A stretch of 64,000 bases of DNA from the NCBI GenBank assembly GCA_029866325.1, contig JARWZO010000027.1, positions 310,001 through 374,000 on the forward strand. The letters are read 5' to 3'. Under the pieces are notes generated by a model that did not search any database, was not told the origin of the DNA, and was given only the letters and a program-made list of their open reading frames with translations. This DNA comes from Fluviicola sp. Its GTDB lineage: Bacteria > Bacteroidota > Bacteroidia > Flavobacteriales_D > Crocinitomicaceae. Shown here one piece after another: positions 16,033 to 23,713 of the stretch (within the stretch, counting starts at the first letter, position 1; each line of letters opens with the position of its first letter). The position numbers were made by a program, and so were the translations under genes.

Positions 16033-16911
16033 TTATTTTGTTGCGTTATAGAGGTAATACCATTCTTCCTGCGACAACTGAATGGTGTTTGCCGTAGCGG
16101 CATTCTGAATGCGGCGTTTTTCCTTGCTTCCAATGATTGGCAAAGCGCCGAGTTTGTTGAGCCAAGCCACTGCCGTTTGTTCTACATTTGCTTCGTGTTT
16201 TTTACCTACAACTGTCAATGCGTGACGCAATTTCACCGCTTTCGGATCTTCGCCCAAGAGAATTCTTCCATCTGCCAACGGCGAAAAAGCAATCGGACGG
16301 CTGTGTTGTTCTTTGATGAAATCCAATCGACCGTCTTGCAACGCATCCGTTTCTAATAAATTCAACTCGATGTGATTGGTGATGATCGGTTGCGACAAAT
16401 AGCTCGACAACAAACGTTGCTGCGACACATTAAAATTTGACACACCAATGTGCTTGATTTTGCCTGCACGTTGTAATTTCAAAAGTGTAGAAGCAGTTTG
16501 CTCGAAATTCGACAAGTGATCGTGATTCTCTAAAATGTACAAATCGATCACATCGGTTTGCAAGCGTTTGAGCGAATCTTCCAGGCTCTGCGTGAGGTTT
16601 TTAGCACTTAAATCATAATAAATTCCATTTCCGAATCCTTCCGAAAGTTGTTTGGTTCCCACTTTGGTTGAAAGGACTAGTTCGTCTCGCTTCAATGTAC
16701 CATCGGCTAACAATTTACCGAATTGAGTTTCCACTTCGCCATTGGCAAACGACGGACTCAAATCGTAGGTTGTAATTCCCAATTCGCGGGTAAAAGTCAC
16801 CACATCTTTGAAATGTGTCGGGTGATTAAAATCGGCGTTGTCCCATCTCCAGAATCCGTAAATTGCAGCAGATACTTCCGGACCATTTTCGTTGATATAT
16901 AGTTTTTTCAT
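16033..16911 (-). CDS. Aldo/keto reductase family protein lacking catalytic Tyr and His
   Basis: A 292-aa TIM-barrel protein of the AKR superfamily: YGFWRWDNAD near the N-terminus, VIDLYILENHD on strand 4, GVSNFNVSQQRLL and a C-terminal GSKEKRRIQNA NADP-binding stretch. The usual Asp and Lys are present (Asp50, Lys83), but the catalytic Tyr position reads Phe55 (SPSFANGE, where DxAxxYGxGE is usual) and the His position on LLxH reads Glu128, with His130 close by. It may have lost reductase activity or use other residues. It is the first gene of the cysteine operon, directly behind the attenuator, which is an unexpected place for it. The start at 16909-16911 is chosen because upstream codons belong to the leader. 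Confidence 0.8.
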   Translation of the reverse strand: MKKLYINENGPEVSAAIYGFWRWDNADFNHPTHFKDVVTFTRELGITTYDLSPSFANGEVETQFGKLLADGTLKRDELVLSTKVGTKQLSEGFGNGIYYDLSAKNLTQSLEDSLKRLQTDVIDLYILENHDHLSNFEQTASTLLKLQRAGKIKHIGVSNFNVSQQRLLSSYLSQPIITNHIELNLLETDALQDGRLDFIKEQHSRPIAFSPLADGRILLGEDPKAVKLRHALTVVGKKHEANVEQTAVAWLNKLGALPIIGSKEKRRIQNAATANTIQLSQEEWYYLYNATK

Positions 16912-16970
16912 TTTTCTTGTTTTAAACAGGTCGGATTGTTTTGACATTCTCAACCTTCATTTTTTTACAC

Positions 16971-17004
16971 TAAAAAACCCTTCTCTACTAGTGCGGAGAA
17001 GGGT
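16971..17004 (-). terminator. Intrinsic terminator in the cys operon leader (attenuator)
   Basis: In the transcribed (minus) direction a 9-bp stem, ACCCTTCTC with GAGAAGGGT, encloses a 10-base loop and is followed by six T residues. It lies between a Cys-rich leader ORF (17031-17099) and the first gene of the operon (start 16911), so it would end transcription early unless prevented. The 5' arm is also complementary (7 of 8 positions) to GAAAAGGG within the leader ORF just after the Cys codons, a candidate antiterminator. Confidence 0.88.
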
Positions 17005-17030
17005 ATAACTCAATACTTAATTGTATATAA

Positions 17031-17099
17031 TTATTCCATCCGCAGCCCCTTTTCGGGCATACAGCAGCACATGGCTTGGTGAAAAAATTGCTTGTTCAT
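17031..17099 (-). CDS. Cysteine-codon leader peptide of the sulfate/cysteine operon
   Basis: A 22-codon ORF from ATG at 17097-17099 to TAA at 17031-17033. It encodes MNKQFFHQAM, then three consecutive Cys codons (TGC TGC TGT), then MPEKGLRME. The Cys run is flanked by Met on both sides. A 9-bp terminator follows 26 bases later and the first operon gene begins 120 bases after the leader stop. In classical amino-acid attenuation, scarce charged tRNA stalls the ribosome on control codons and an antiterminator forms; abundant tRNA lets the ribosome reach the stop and the terminator forms. The encoded pathway makes cysteine, so the codon type matches the product. Not previously recognised to my knowledge in this group; translation of the ORF is inferred. 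Confidence 0.82.
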   Translation of the reverse strand: MNKQFFHQAMCCCMPEKGLRME

Positions 17100-17124
17100 A
17101 CTATTTTTATCGTTTTTGATGATG

Positions 17125-17155
17125 CAAAGTAAAGGTCGCAAAACGGGGTGTGCAA
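17125..17155 (-). promoter_or_regulatory. Candidate promoter of the cys operon leader
   Basis: On the minus strand a TTG (17155-17153) is followed after 20 bases by TTACTTTG (17132-17125), one mismatch from TAnnTTTG; spacing of 17-23 is typical in Flavobacterium. Transcription would begin near 17118, about 20 bases before the leader ORF. Confidence 0.45.
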
Positions 17156-17180
17156 GAAAATCGCAAAGTATTTTCTTGTT

Positions 17181-17201
17181 CTCCTATCGGATAAATAGGA
17201 G
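17181..17201. promoter_or_regulatory. Inverted repeat, candidate Rrf2 operator
   Basis: CTCCTAT and ATAGGAG are perfect inverted half-sites separated by 7 bases. The site lies just upstream of the cys operon promoter and 20 bases after the Rrf2 gene stop. A related palindrome (17816-17833) lies upstream of the Rrf2 gene itself. It could also act as a weak transcript end for Rrf2, but no T tract follows. Confidence 0.4.
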
Positions 17202-17220
17202 TTAAAATAGAAAAATCGTT

Positions 17221-17676
17221 TTATTTACGGGAGTTTTCCGATTTTCGGAAGAGTTTTTTTTCGCGCAAAATTAAATCTGCCAAGCTGGTTTTAGACAAAA
17301 TATGGATGCTTGCTTCGCGTACTTCGAGCATGACTTCGTGTAAACCGCACAGTTCTTCGTGCGGACATTCCACACATTCTTCGTAGAAATTCAGGCTCAC
17401 ACATGGAATCAAAGCTATTGGTCCACCTGTTGACCGAATGATCGCGCTTAGCATGATTTCATCCGGATGTTTCACCAAATAATAACCACCGCTAGCTCCC
17501 ATTTTGCTGTTCACCATGCCTTCGTTACGCAGTTGTAGCAAGATTGCCTCCAGAAATTTACGGGGAATTTTTTCCTGTTCGGCAATGGTCGCTATAGACA
17601 AATGTTGTTTATCGCGGTAAACTTTAGCGAGAGCTGTGAGTGCTTTGATAGCGTATTTGGAGCGTTTCGGGATCAT
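17221..17676 (-). CDS. Rrf2 family transcriptional regulator (CymR/IscR-like)
   Basis: A 151-aa winged-helix regulator with the Rrf2 N-terminus MIPKRSKYAIKALTALA and the recognition-helix region ATIAEQEKIPRKFLEAIL, then the wing MGASGGYYL. The C-terminal half has a cysteine group (PCVSLNFYEECVECPHEELC), five Cys that could bind an iron-sulfur cluster or sense redox state, as in IscR-type proteins. It lies directly upstream of the sulfate assimilation operon, in the same direction, with 122 bases between its stop and the leader ORF start. Rrf2 proteins such as CymR repress cysteine genes when cysteine is abundant, so control of this operon is a natural inference. It might instead respond to Fe-S status. 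Confidence 0.9.
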   Translation of the reverse strand: MIPKRSKYAIKALTALAKVYRDKQHLSIATIAEQEKIPRKFLEAILLQLRNEGMVNSKMGASGGYYLVKHPDEIMLSAIIRSTGGPIALIPCVSLNFYEECVECPHEELCGLHEVMLEVREASIHILSKTSLADLILREKKLFRKSENSRK

Positions 17677-17700
17677 GTTTATAAAAAATTCAACGCAACA

Positions 17701-17760
17701 CTTACGCTAATCGCATGTCGCCAATAGCTTTAGCGATGGCACAAGCTTCAGCGGAAGCGT
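17701..17760 (+). repeat. Dispersed repeat with inverted core, copy 1
   Basis: About 60 bases upstream of the Rrf2 start. It shares its flanks with the copy at 39635-39690 read on the opposite strand, but the 20-base core (TCGCATGTCGCCAATAGCTT) is inverted relative to those flanks. CGCTAA and TTAGCG bracket the core as short inverted repeats. Confidence 0.7.
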
Positions 17761-17815
17761 AAAGGCGCAGAGGACGCAAAGTCACAAAGCGATCTTTTTG
17801 ATAGCGATAAATATA

Positions 17816-17833
17816 CTACTATTTTAATAGGAT
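17816..17833. promoter_or_regulatory. Palindrome upstream of the Rrf2 gene, candidate operator
   Basis: The sequence contains the perfect palindrome CTATTTTAATAG. Read on the minus strand, half-sites ATCCTAT and ATAGTAG resemble those at 17181-17201 (CTCCTAT and ATAGGAG). It would overlap a promoter reading toward the Rrf2 gene, whose possible -7 element TATATTTA follows immediately. The resemblance is suggestive, not proof of autoregulation; the half-site spacing differs between the two sites. Confidence 0.35.
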
Positions 17834-17845
17834 ATAAAAATCGAG

Positions 17846-18658
17846 TTAATCCTCTAATTTCATTTGACTATAAATGTAAAGCAACATATCTGAACTTTCA
17901 TTTCTACCAAAACACCCATTCAATGTATAACAAACAGGAACCTCTTTTAGATTACGTTGTATCCACTCGTCTAGCAAAATAGTATCTGAAAACGAGGTTC
18001 TATTTTGCAAATACCATTCCATCGCCGTAAATCGGCTTGTTGGATTTTTAGCATACATCAAACAAGTAACTTGATCAACTGTCAAACTGTCCTTTCTTAA
18101 TTCAAGAAAAGCTTTTCGATTGGGTAATATCCCTCCATTATACCCACCCGCATATCCATAAGTCAATCCAGATTCAGGAGACATGTACTTCTTCGATTTT
18201 TCAGATAACAAGACATCCGGGAATAATTGATAATAAACGTCAAGCGGAGAATAAATTGTCTCACAATTGTATTCATAAGGAACTATTTTGTCTTCTATAT
18301 AGTTGAACTGACTACCATACCACTTTCGATAACGATTGATTCGTTCTTTTTCTTCAGGTAACTCCGGGTAAATTTTATAACATACCAAACTATCATTGAA
18401 ATAATAAAAATCGACTCCAATAGAAATTGTTCCCGCTGCTTTACCAGTAGACCAAACTTCCCATGAAAAGCCTAATTTTTCTTTGGAAATGCGCTTATTA
18501 TGTTTTTTAAAATAGGATTCTACTTTTTTGGGATTATTCAGATCAAGATGGGCAATATCCTTTATCAATCGTTTGTCCATAAAAGTCCAAACTGGATGGA
18601 AAGCGAAATAATTGGATACAAAAAGAAATGTAAAAACCAGTAATAGAAGAGGTCTCAT
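17846..18658 (-). CDS. Secreted hypothetical protein
   Basis: A 270-aa protein with a hydrophobic N-terminus (RPLLLLVFTFLFVSNYF) that is probably a signal peptide or anchor. The rest is rich in Tyr, Trp and charged residues, with no motif I can assign. It contains a Gly/Tyr stretch (LTYGYAGGYNGGILP) near residue 165 and four Cys spread over the C-terminal half that may form disulfides in the periplasm. It is flanked by short intergenic gaps and is on the same strand as its neighbours, but the 70-base gap to the VanX-type gene makes co-transcription possible rather than certain. Base composition is slightly more A+T-rich than the neighbours. Confidence 0.7.
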   Translation of the reverse strand: MRPLLLLVFTFLFVSNYFAFHPVWTFMDKRLIKDIAHLDLNNPKKVESYFKKHNKRISKEKLGFSWEVWSTGKAAGTISIGVDFYYFNDSLVCYKIYPELPEEKERINRYRKWYGSQFNYIEDKIVPYEYNCETIYSPLDVYYQLFPDVLLSEKSKKYMSPESGLTYGYAGGYNGGILPNRKAFLELRKDSLTVDQVTCLMYAKNPTSRFTAMEWYLQNRTSFSDTILLDEWIQRNLKEVPVCYTLNGCFGRNESSDMLLYIYSQMKLED

Positions 18659-18728
18659 ACGTAGCGGATTGATTTATGATTCAACTATAACGCTTGCTTT
18701 AATAAAATAGTACGAGTATCTAAAATTA

Positions 18729-19493
18729 TCAATTGGCTACCAACTCAAACTCCACCACTCCATACCTGCTCTTCACCACCGCTCGTGGAAAGGCATTGAA
18801 GTGCCACCATTCGCTGGGAATGTTGATGAATCGTTGTGAACGCATGATTTTTCGCAATAATTGGCGGTTGGCGAGTTGTTTTTTGGTCAATTCTCCCGAA
18901 GCCAAAAACTGCGCTTCTAAACTTGGGTAAGCAATTTGTCGGCTATCATCGTAACCTGCTCCCATGTCAAGTGGTTTTCGGTTGGCACCACAAATCGTCA
19001 AATCGACTGCCGCGCCGTAATTGTGTACGCTTCCGTTGCGCGGGTTACTCACAAATTTCACCCGTTGCGCCACCGGAATGGTGTCCAACGCACGCCACAT
19101 TTCCCACTGCACCGCCAACGGACGCACACCATCGTAGACCAATAAATGCAAGTTGGAATCGATGGAAGTCAGTAATTCTTGGCATTTGGCAATACGCTGA
19201 GCAACATCGCGCTGCAAGTAAACCGTTTTTAATGTATCGTAAAGAACGCGGTGCATGAAGTTATCAGTTGAAGCGTATTTCAAGTCCCAAAACACCTTTT
19301 TATTGAACGAATCAACGCGAACCAAGGTGTCTTTTCCGTTGATCAACATACTTGGAATTGGAACAACAGCTTTCTTTTTAGGAGGTCTCACAGCATCCTT
19401 TTCTGAAATTGCTTTCGTTTCTCCTGAAGCATTTTCACACGCTTGGAATACTAGTAAAGACAAAAAAATAAGCCCAACGACGCTGTTTTTCAT
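18729..19493 (-). CDS. D-alanyl-D-alanine dipeptidase (VanX/M15D type), lipoprotein
   Basis: A 254-aa lipoprotein: the signal LLVFQAC places the lipidated Cys at residue 19. The M15D zinc ligands are visible as SVHNYGAAVD (His and Asp) and PSEWWHFN (catalytic Glu and third His), with the VYDGVRPLAVQ segment holding the conserved Arg. VanX enzymes hydrolyse D-Ala-D-Ala. In a cell without vancomycin resistance genes around, as here, the role is more likely peptidoglycan turnover or D-amino acid recycling in the periplasm. No VanA/VanH genes are nearby. Confidence 0.87.
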   Translation of the reverse strand: MKNSVVGLIFLSLLVFQACENASGETKAISEKDAVRPPKKKAVVPIPSMLINGKDTLVRVDSFNKKVFWDLKYASTDNFMHRVLYDTLKTVYLQRDVAQRIAKCQELLTSIDSNLHLLVYDGVRPLAVQWEMWRALDTIPVAQRVKFVSNPRNGSVHNYGAAVDLTICGANRKPLDMGAGYDDSRQIAYPSLEAQFLASGELTKKQLANRQLLRKIMRSQRFINIPSEWWHFNAFPRAVVKSRYGVVEFELVAN

Positions 19494-19660
19494 ACTACAA
19501 AAATGGTTAATTTCTATAGATTCAAGATGATAAACTTCCGTAATATTGCGGGATTACTGAATTTAAATCATTGTAAATCAAATTTTTAAATTCAAAAAAC
19601 AACCTTTTACTTATCACAAAATCCACTCAATTATTCCATCCATATTCCCAACATTCTACG

Positions 19661-19668
19661 TACTTTTG
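19661..19668 (+). promoter_or_regulatory. Bacteroidota -7 promoter element
   Basis: TACTTTTG is an exact TAnnTTTG match 22 bases before the aminotransferase ATG, placing the transcription start about 15 bases before the gene. No good -33 TTG is present. Confidence 0.5.
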
Positions 19669-19690
19669 CCTTCCTTGAAAACACAAGTTT

Positions 19691-20887
19691 ATGCCAAAGA
19701 TTTCGCAGAAAGCCATTGATATGCCGGCGTCGCCAATCCGTAAGTTGGTTCCGTATGCCGAAAAAGCCAAAAAAGCAGGAAAAATCGTTTATCACTTAAA
19801 CATAGGTCAACCCGATATCGAAACACCGAAAGTGGCACTAGATGCCATTCGTAACTTCGACCATAAAGTGATTGAATACAGCCACTCGGCCGGATTCGAA
19901 TCGTACCGCAACAACTTGGCTGCAACGTATCAAAAAGGTGGCTTGCCTGTGAATCCGGAAGATATTATTATCACAACCGGTGGATCGGAAGCATTAATTT
20001 TTGGGTTTATGACGACCTGTAATCCGGGGGATGAGGTCATTATTCCTGAGCCATTCTACGCAAACTACAACGGATTTGCCGTAACAGCCGGACTCACAGT
20101 AGTTCCTGTAACTGCAACCATCGAATCGGGATTTGCATTACCTCCCGTTGCCGAAATCGAAGCAAAAATCACATCGAAAACAAAAGCTATTGTGATTTGC
20201 AATCCCGGAAATCCGACAGGCTACTTGTATTCGAAAGAAGAATTAGAGCAACTGCGCGACATCGTTAAAAAACACGATTTGTTCTTGTTTGCCGACGAAG
20301 TTTACCGTGAATTCTGCTACGATGGAGCTGTACCGTTTTCGGTATTAAACCTTGAAGGCATCGAACAAAATGTGATCATGATTGATTCCGTTTCGAAACG
20401 CTATTCTATGTGTGGCGCACGAATCGGAGCATTGGTTACGAAAAACAAAGAAGTTATGGCTGCCGCTTTGAAATTCGGTCAGGCGCGTTTGTCGCCACCA
20501 ACCGTTGATCAGATTGCTTCCGAAGCAGCACTAAATACACCACAATCGTATTTCGACGACGTGGTAACCGAATACGTAGAACGTCGCAACATTATGGTTG
20601 ACGGTCTCAATAACATTCCAGGAGTTTTCTGCCCGAAACCAAGTGGTGCATTTTATTGCGTCGCTAAATTTCCGGTCGACAATGCCGAACGTTTCTGCCA
20701 ATGGTTGTTGGAAGACTTCGAATTTGAAGGTCAAACAGTGATGATGGCACCAGCCAACGGGTTTTACGCAACACCGGGTGCCGGTGAGCAGGAAGCGCGC
20801 ATCGCCTACGTGTTGAAGAAAGACTCGTTGCGCAAAGCAGTTAAATGCCTCGAAGAAGCGTTGAAGGTTTATCCGGGGAGAATTTAA
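19691..20887 (+). CDS. PLP-dependent class I/II aminotransferase
   Basis: A 398-aa fold-type I enzyme. The PLP lysine is Lys236 in DSVSKRYSMCGARIGALV; also visible are NIGQPDIETP, the ITTGGSEALIFGF phosphate-binding region, NPGNPTGYLYSKEEL and the DEVYREF segment. It resembles aspartate aminotransferase subgroup I-gamma enzymes, which use aspartate, aromatic amino acids or related substrates. The cellular substrate cannot be determined by reading. It lies 6 bases before the next gene (GTG start) on the same strand, so the two may be co-transcribed though their functions look unrelated. Confidence 0.9.
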   Translation: MPKISQKAIDMPASPIRKLVPYAEKAKKAGKIVYHLNIGQPDIETPKVALDAIRNFDHKVIEYSHSAGFESYRNNLAATYQKGGLPVNPEDIIITTGGSEALIFGFMTTCNPGDEVIIPEPFYANYNGFAVTAGLTVVPVTATIESGFALPPVAEIEAKITSKTKAIVICNPGNPTGYLYSKEELEQLRDIVKKHDLFLFADEVYREFCYDGAVPFSVLNLEGIEQNVIMIDSVSKRYSMCGARIGALVTKNKEVMAAALKFGQARLSPPTVDQIASEAALNTPQSYFDDVVTEYVERRNIMVDGLNNIPGVFCPKPSGAFYCVAKFPVDNAERFCQWLLEDFEFEGQTVMMAPANGFYATPGAGEQEARIAYVLKKDSLRKAVKCLEEALKVYPGRI

Positions 20888-20893
20888 TTCGCC

Positions 20894-22168
20894 GTGGAGA
20901 TTCTCATAATTCTAGTTCTAATATTGATCAACGGTGTCTTTTCGATGGCCGAGATCGCCATGGTTTCAGCCCGAAAGACACGATTGGAATCGGCAGCCAA
21001 ACGCGGCGATAAATCAGCCAAAGCGGCTTTGGAAACCATCGCCGCACCCAATCGTTTTTTGTCGACGGTACAAATCGGAATTACCCTTATCGGGATCATG
21101 ACCGGTATTTTCAGTGGTGAAAACATTACCAATGATATTCAAGCTTATTTTGAGCAGTTTGCATCTACCAAGCCTTATGCTCACACGCTGAGTGTAACTG
21201 TTGTTGTTGGTTTATTGACTTTCTTTTCACTCGTTTTGGGTGAATTGGTTCCGAAGCGCATCGGTTTGGCCAACCCGGAAAGTATTGCCAAAATCATGGC
21301 ACGACCGATGAAAATCATTTCGATGATTACCTCACCGTTTGTGTGGTTGCTCACTGTAACTTCCGATTTGCTAATCAAATTATTCCGAATCAAACCGTCA
21401 TCCGACAGTAAAGTAACCGAGGAAGAAATCAAAGCCATTATTCAAGAAGGAACCGAAGGCGGTGAAGTACAGGAAATTGAACAAGACATTGTGGAACGTG
21501 TTTTCCACCTTGGTGATCGTACCATCAGTTCGTTAATGACGCATCGTAACGACATGATTTACCTGAAGTTATCCGACGACAGCGAAACCATTCGTTCCAT
21601 TGTTAATACCGAAATGCACTCACTGTATCCGGTCTTCGAAACCAACAAAGACCATGTGAAAGGCGTTGTGTTGCTCAAAGATTTGTTTCGCCACATTAAC
21701 GATGCAGATTTCAATTTAGAGCGTTTACTGATCGATCCTTACTTTTTGTCGGAACACATCTCGGCTTACGAAGCCTTGATCCAGTTCAAAGAATCGAAAT
21801 TACACTACGGAATCATCACGGATGAATTCGGTCAAACACAGGGAATTGTAACCCTCAATGACTTGCTACAAGCTTTGGTGGGCGATTTCTCCGATTTCTA
21901 CTCCGAAGAATTTAACTTCGTAGAACGCGAAGACGGTTCATGGCTCATCGATGGGCAATATCCGTTGGCTGAGTTCTTCCGACATTTCGACCTCGAAGAT
22001 GTAGCTTCCGACCTCAAATTCACCACAGTTGGCGGATTGATTATGCATGAAATCAGAACTATTCCCACAACAGGACAAATCATCCAATGGATGAATTTTG
22101 AAATTGAAGTAGTAGACATGGACGGCGCACGGATTGATAAGGTAATTGTTCGTGTACTCGGGGAGTAA
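20894..22168 (+). CDS. CNNM/CBS-domain membrane protein (CorC/HlyC family)
   Basis: A 424-aa protein with an N-terminal CNNM-type transmembrane domain (about residues 1-190, including FSMAEIAMVSARKTRLE and VQIGITLIGIMTGIFSGE), a central CBS pair (about 195-330), and a C-terminal CorC_HlyC domain (about 340-424, with EDGSWLIDGQYPLAEF). Members are thought to take part in magnesium or cobalt efflux, although they were first called hemolysins. The start is GTG at 20894, 6 bases after the stop of the aminotransferase gene; no nearer ATG gives the first membrane segment. A TEEEIKAIIQEGTEGG linker joins the membrane and CBS domains. Confidence 0.88.
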   Translation: MEILIILVLILINGVFSMAEIAMVSARKTRLESAAKRGDKSAKAALETIAAPNRFLSTVQIGITLIGIMTGIFSGENITNDIQAYFEQFASTKPYAHTLSVTVVVGLLTFFSLVLGELVPKRIGLANPESIAKIMARPMKIISMITSPFVWLLTVTSDLLIKLFRIKPSSDSKVTEEEIKAIIQEGTEGGEVQEIEQDIVERVFHLGDRTISSLMTHRNDMIYLKLSDDSETIRSIVNTEMHSLYPVFETNKDHVKGVVLLKDLFRHINDADFNLERLLIDPYFLSEHISAYEALIQFKESKLHYGIITDEFGQTQGIVTLNDLLQALVGDFSDFYSEEFNFVEREDGSWLIDGQYPLAEFFRHFDLEDVASDLKFTTVGGLIMHEIRTIPTTGQIIQWMNFEIEVVDMDGARIDKVIVRVLGE

Positions 22169-22290
22169 TTTTTAATGTTGAATGCTTAATTTTGAATGGG
22201 GGATTAGGGTAACTATTCGGTTCTTCGTACTTTTCATATAGAATTATTGTTTTTAGAAAAATCAATTCAACATTCAACATTTTAAAAAGA

Positions 22291-23514
22291 ATGAAACAAT
22301 TCGAAATTCCCGAGTTTTATCGCTCACCGATCATTAGCAAAGTAAAAGCATTCCGCAAGGCACAAGATCCACGCAAGAAAGATTTCACGCCTACAGTGCT
22401 CGACTTTGGGAACCTAAAACTGGTGATCGCACGTCATTTCGGATTTTGTTACGGAGTTGAAAACGCCATCGAAATTGCTTATCGTGCTATTGCCGAGAAC
22501 GAAGGAAAACGTATTTTTCTGTTGAGTCAAATGATCCACAATCCGGGTGTAAATGAAGATTTGACCAATCATGGAATCACTTTTATTCAGGATACGGAAG
22601 GCAAACAACTCATCGATTGGAACGAAATTACTGCCGAAGATGTGGTGATCATTCCCGCTTTCGGAACCACGCTCGAAATTGAAGCAATTCTAAAGGAAAA
22701 GGGGGTGAATGTGGAACAATACAATACCACTTGTCCGTTTGTAGAGAAAGTGTGGAACCGTTCCGAAAAACTGGCTCAGGATCAACACACGCTTGTCATT
22801 CATGGAAAATACAACCACGAAGAAACCCGCGCTACCTTTTCGCATACAGCTGCACACACACAAGCGGTGATTGTGAAAGATCTTGCCGAAGCTAAATTGT
22901 TGGGCGAATGCATTACCGGAAAACGATCATCTGAAGAATTTTATCAATTATTCAACGGGAAATACACAGCCGGTTTTGATCCGGAAGTTCACTTTTCGCG
23001 TTTGGGAGTGATCAATCAAACCACAATGCTTGCCACCGAAACGCAAGAAATTGCTGAGTATTTGAAAGCATTGACTGAAGCTCACGCGCTGGAAAACAAA
23101 CTCGACAAACGTTTCGCCGATACGCGCGACACCTTGTGTTATGCCACCAACGACAATCAATCGGCCACGCTCGGACTCATGGAAGCCAAACCCGATTTAG
23201 CAATAGTAGTGGGCGGTTACAACAGTTCCAACACCACGCATCTAGTAGAATTACTCGAGCAAACCTGCCCGACTTACTTTATCAAAGACGCGACCGAAAT
23301 CAGCGATTCAGGAACGATCAACAGTTTCAATATTCACTCCAAATCAATGGAAACCGTTTCTGATTTCATTCCTCAATCCGAAAGACCATTGAGAATAGCC
23401 ATTACTTCCGGCGCTTCTTGTCCCGACGCTACGGTTGATCAGGTAATTCAACGTGTTTTAAAGCTAACTCAACCGGAAAAGGATTTGGAATCGGTGCTTC
23501 GATCAATTCAGTAA
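22291..23514 (+). CDS. ispH: 4-hydroxy-3-methylbut-2-enyl diphosphate reductase
   Basis: A 407-aa iron-sulfur enzyme of the non-mevalonate isoprenoid pathway that makes IPP and DMAPP. The three cluster cysteines are in RHFGFCYGVENA, NTTCPFVEKVW and TSGASCPDATV. The protein is about 100 residues longer than E. coli IspH, with an N-terminal extension of about 45 residues and an internal insertion, as in other Bacteroidota and plant-like forms. It stands alone, with an 11-bp inverted repeat (AATGTTGAATG at 22173, CATTCAACATT at 22271) in the 122-base gap before it. Confidence 0.93.
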   Translation: MKQFEIPEFYRSPIISKVKAFRKAQDPRKKDFTPTVLDFGNLKLVIARHFGFCYGVENAIEIAYRAIAENEGKRIFLLSQMIHNPGVNEDLTNHGITFIQDTEGKQLIDWNEITAEDVVIIPAFGTTLEIEAILKEKGVNVEQYNTTCPFVEKVWNRSEKLAQDQHTLVIHGKYNHEETRATFSHTAAHTQAVIVKDLAEAKLLGECITGKRSSEEFYQLFNGKYTAGFDPEVHFSRLGVINQTTMLATETQEIAEYLKALTEAHALENKLDKRFADTRDTLCYATNDNQSATLGLMEAKPDLAIVVGGYNSSNTTHLVELLEQTCPTYFIKDATEISDSGTINSFNIHSKSMETVSDFIPQSERPLRIAITSGASCPDATVDQVIQRVLKLTQPEKDLESVLRSIQ

Positions 23515-23713
23515 TTTTTTGATGTCGAATCACACCAAAGGCGGACACGGTGCTTGATTTTTGATGTTGGATGAGTTGGTTCTCTTCACTAAAAATACCT
23601 TTTCATAAAGGAAATATGAATTGTCAATCTGGCGTAACTTTCGATTAAATCAGTTGAGGCGTGCTTTTCACCTAAATCTAATCCAACATCAAGCATCCAA
23701 AATCAAACACCTT

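Noticed and set aside
16971..17110. SAM riboswitch or other metabolite riboswitch in front of the cys operon
   Set aside because: I saw no conserved SAM-I/II aptamer features, while the Cys-rich ORF and terminator explain the leader better.
18729..19493. Vancomycin resistance cluster
   Set aside because: VanX-type dipeptidases occur widely without VanA/VanH, which are absent here.
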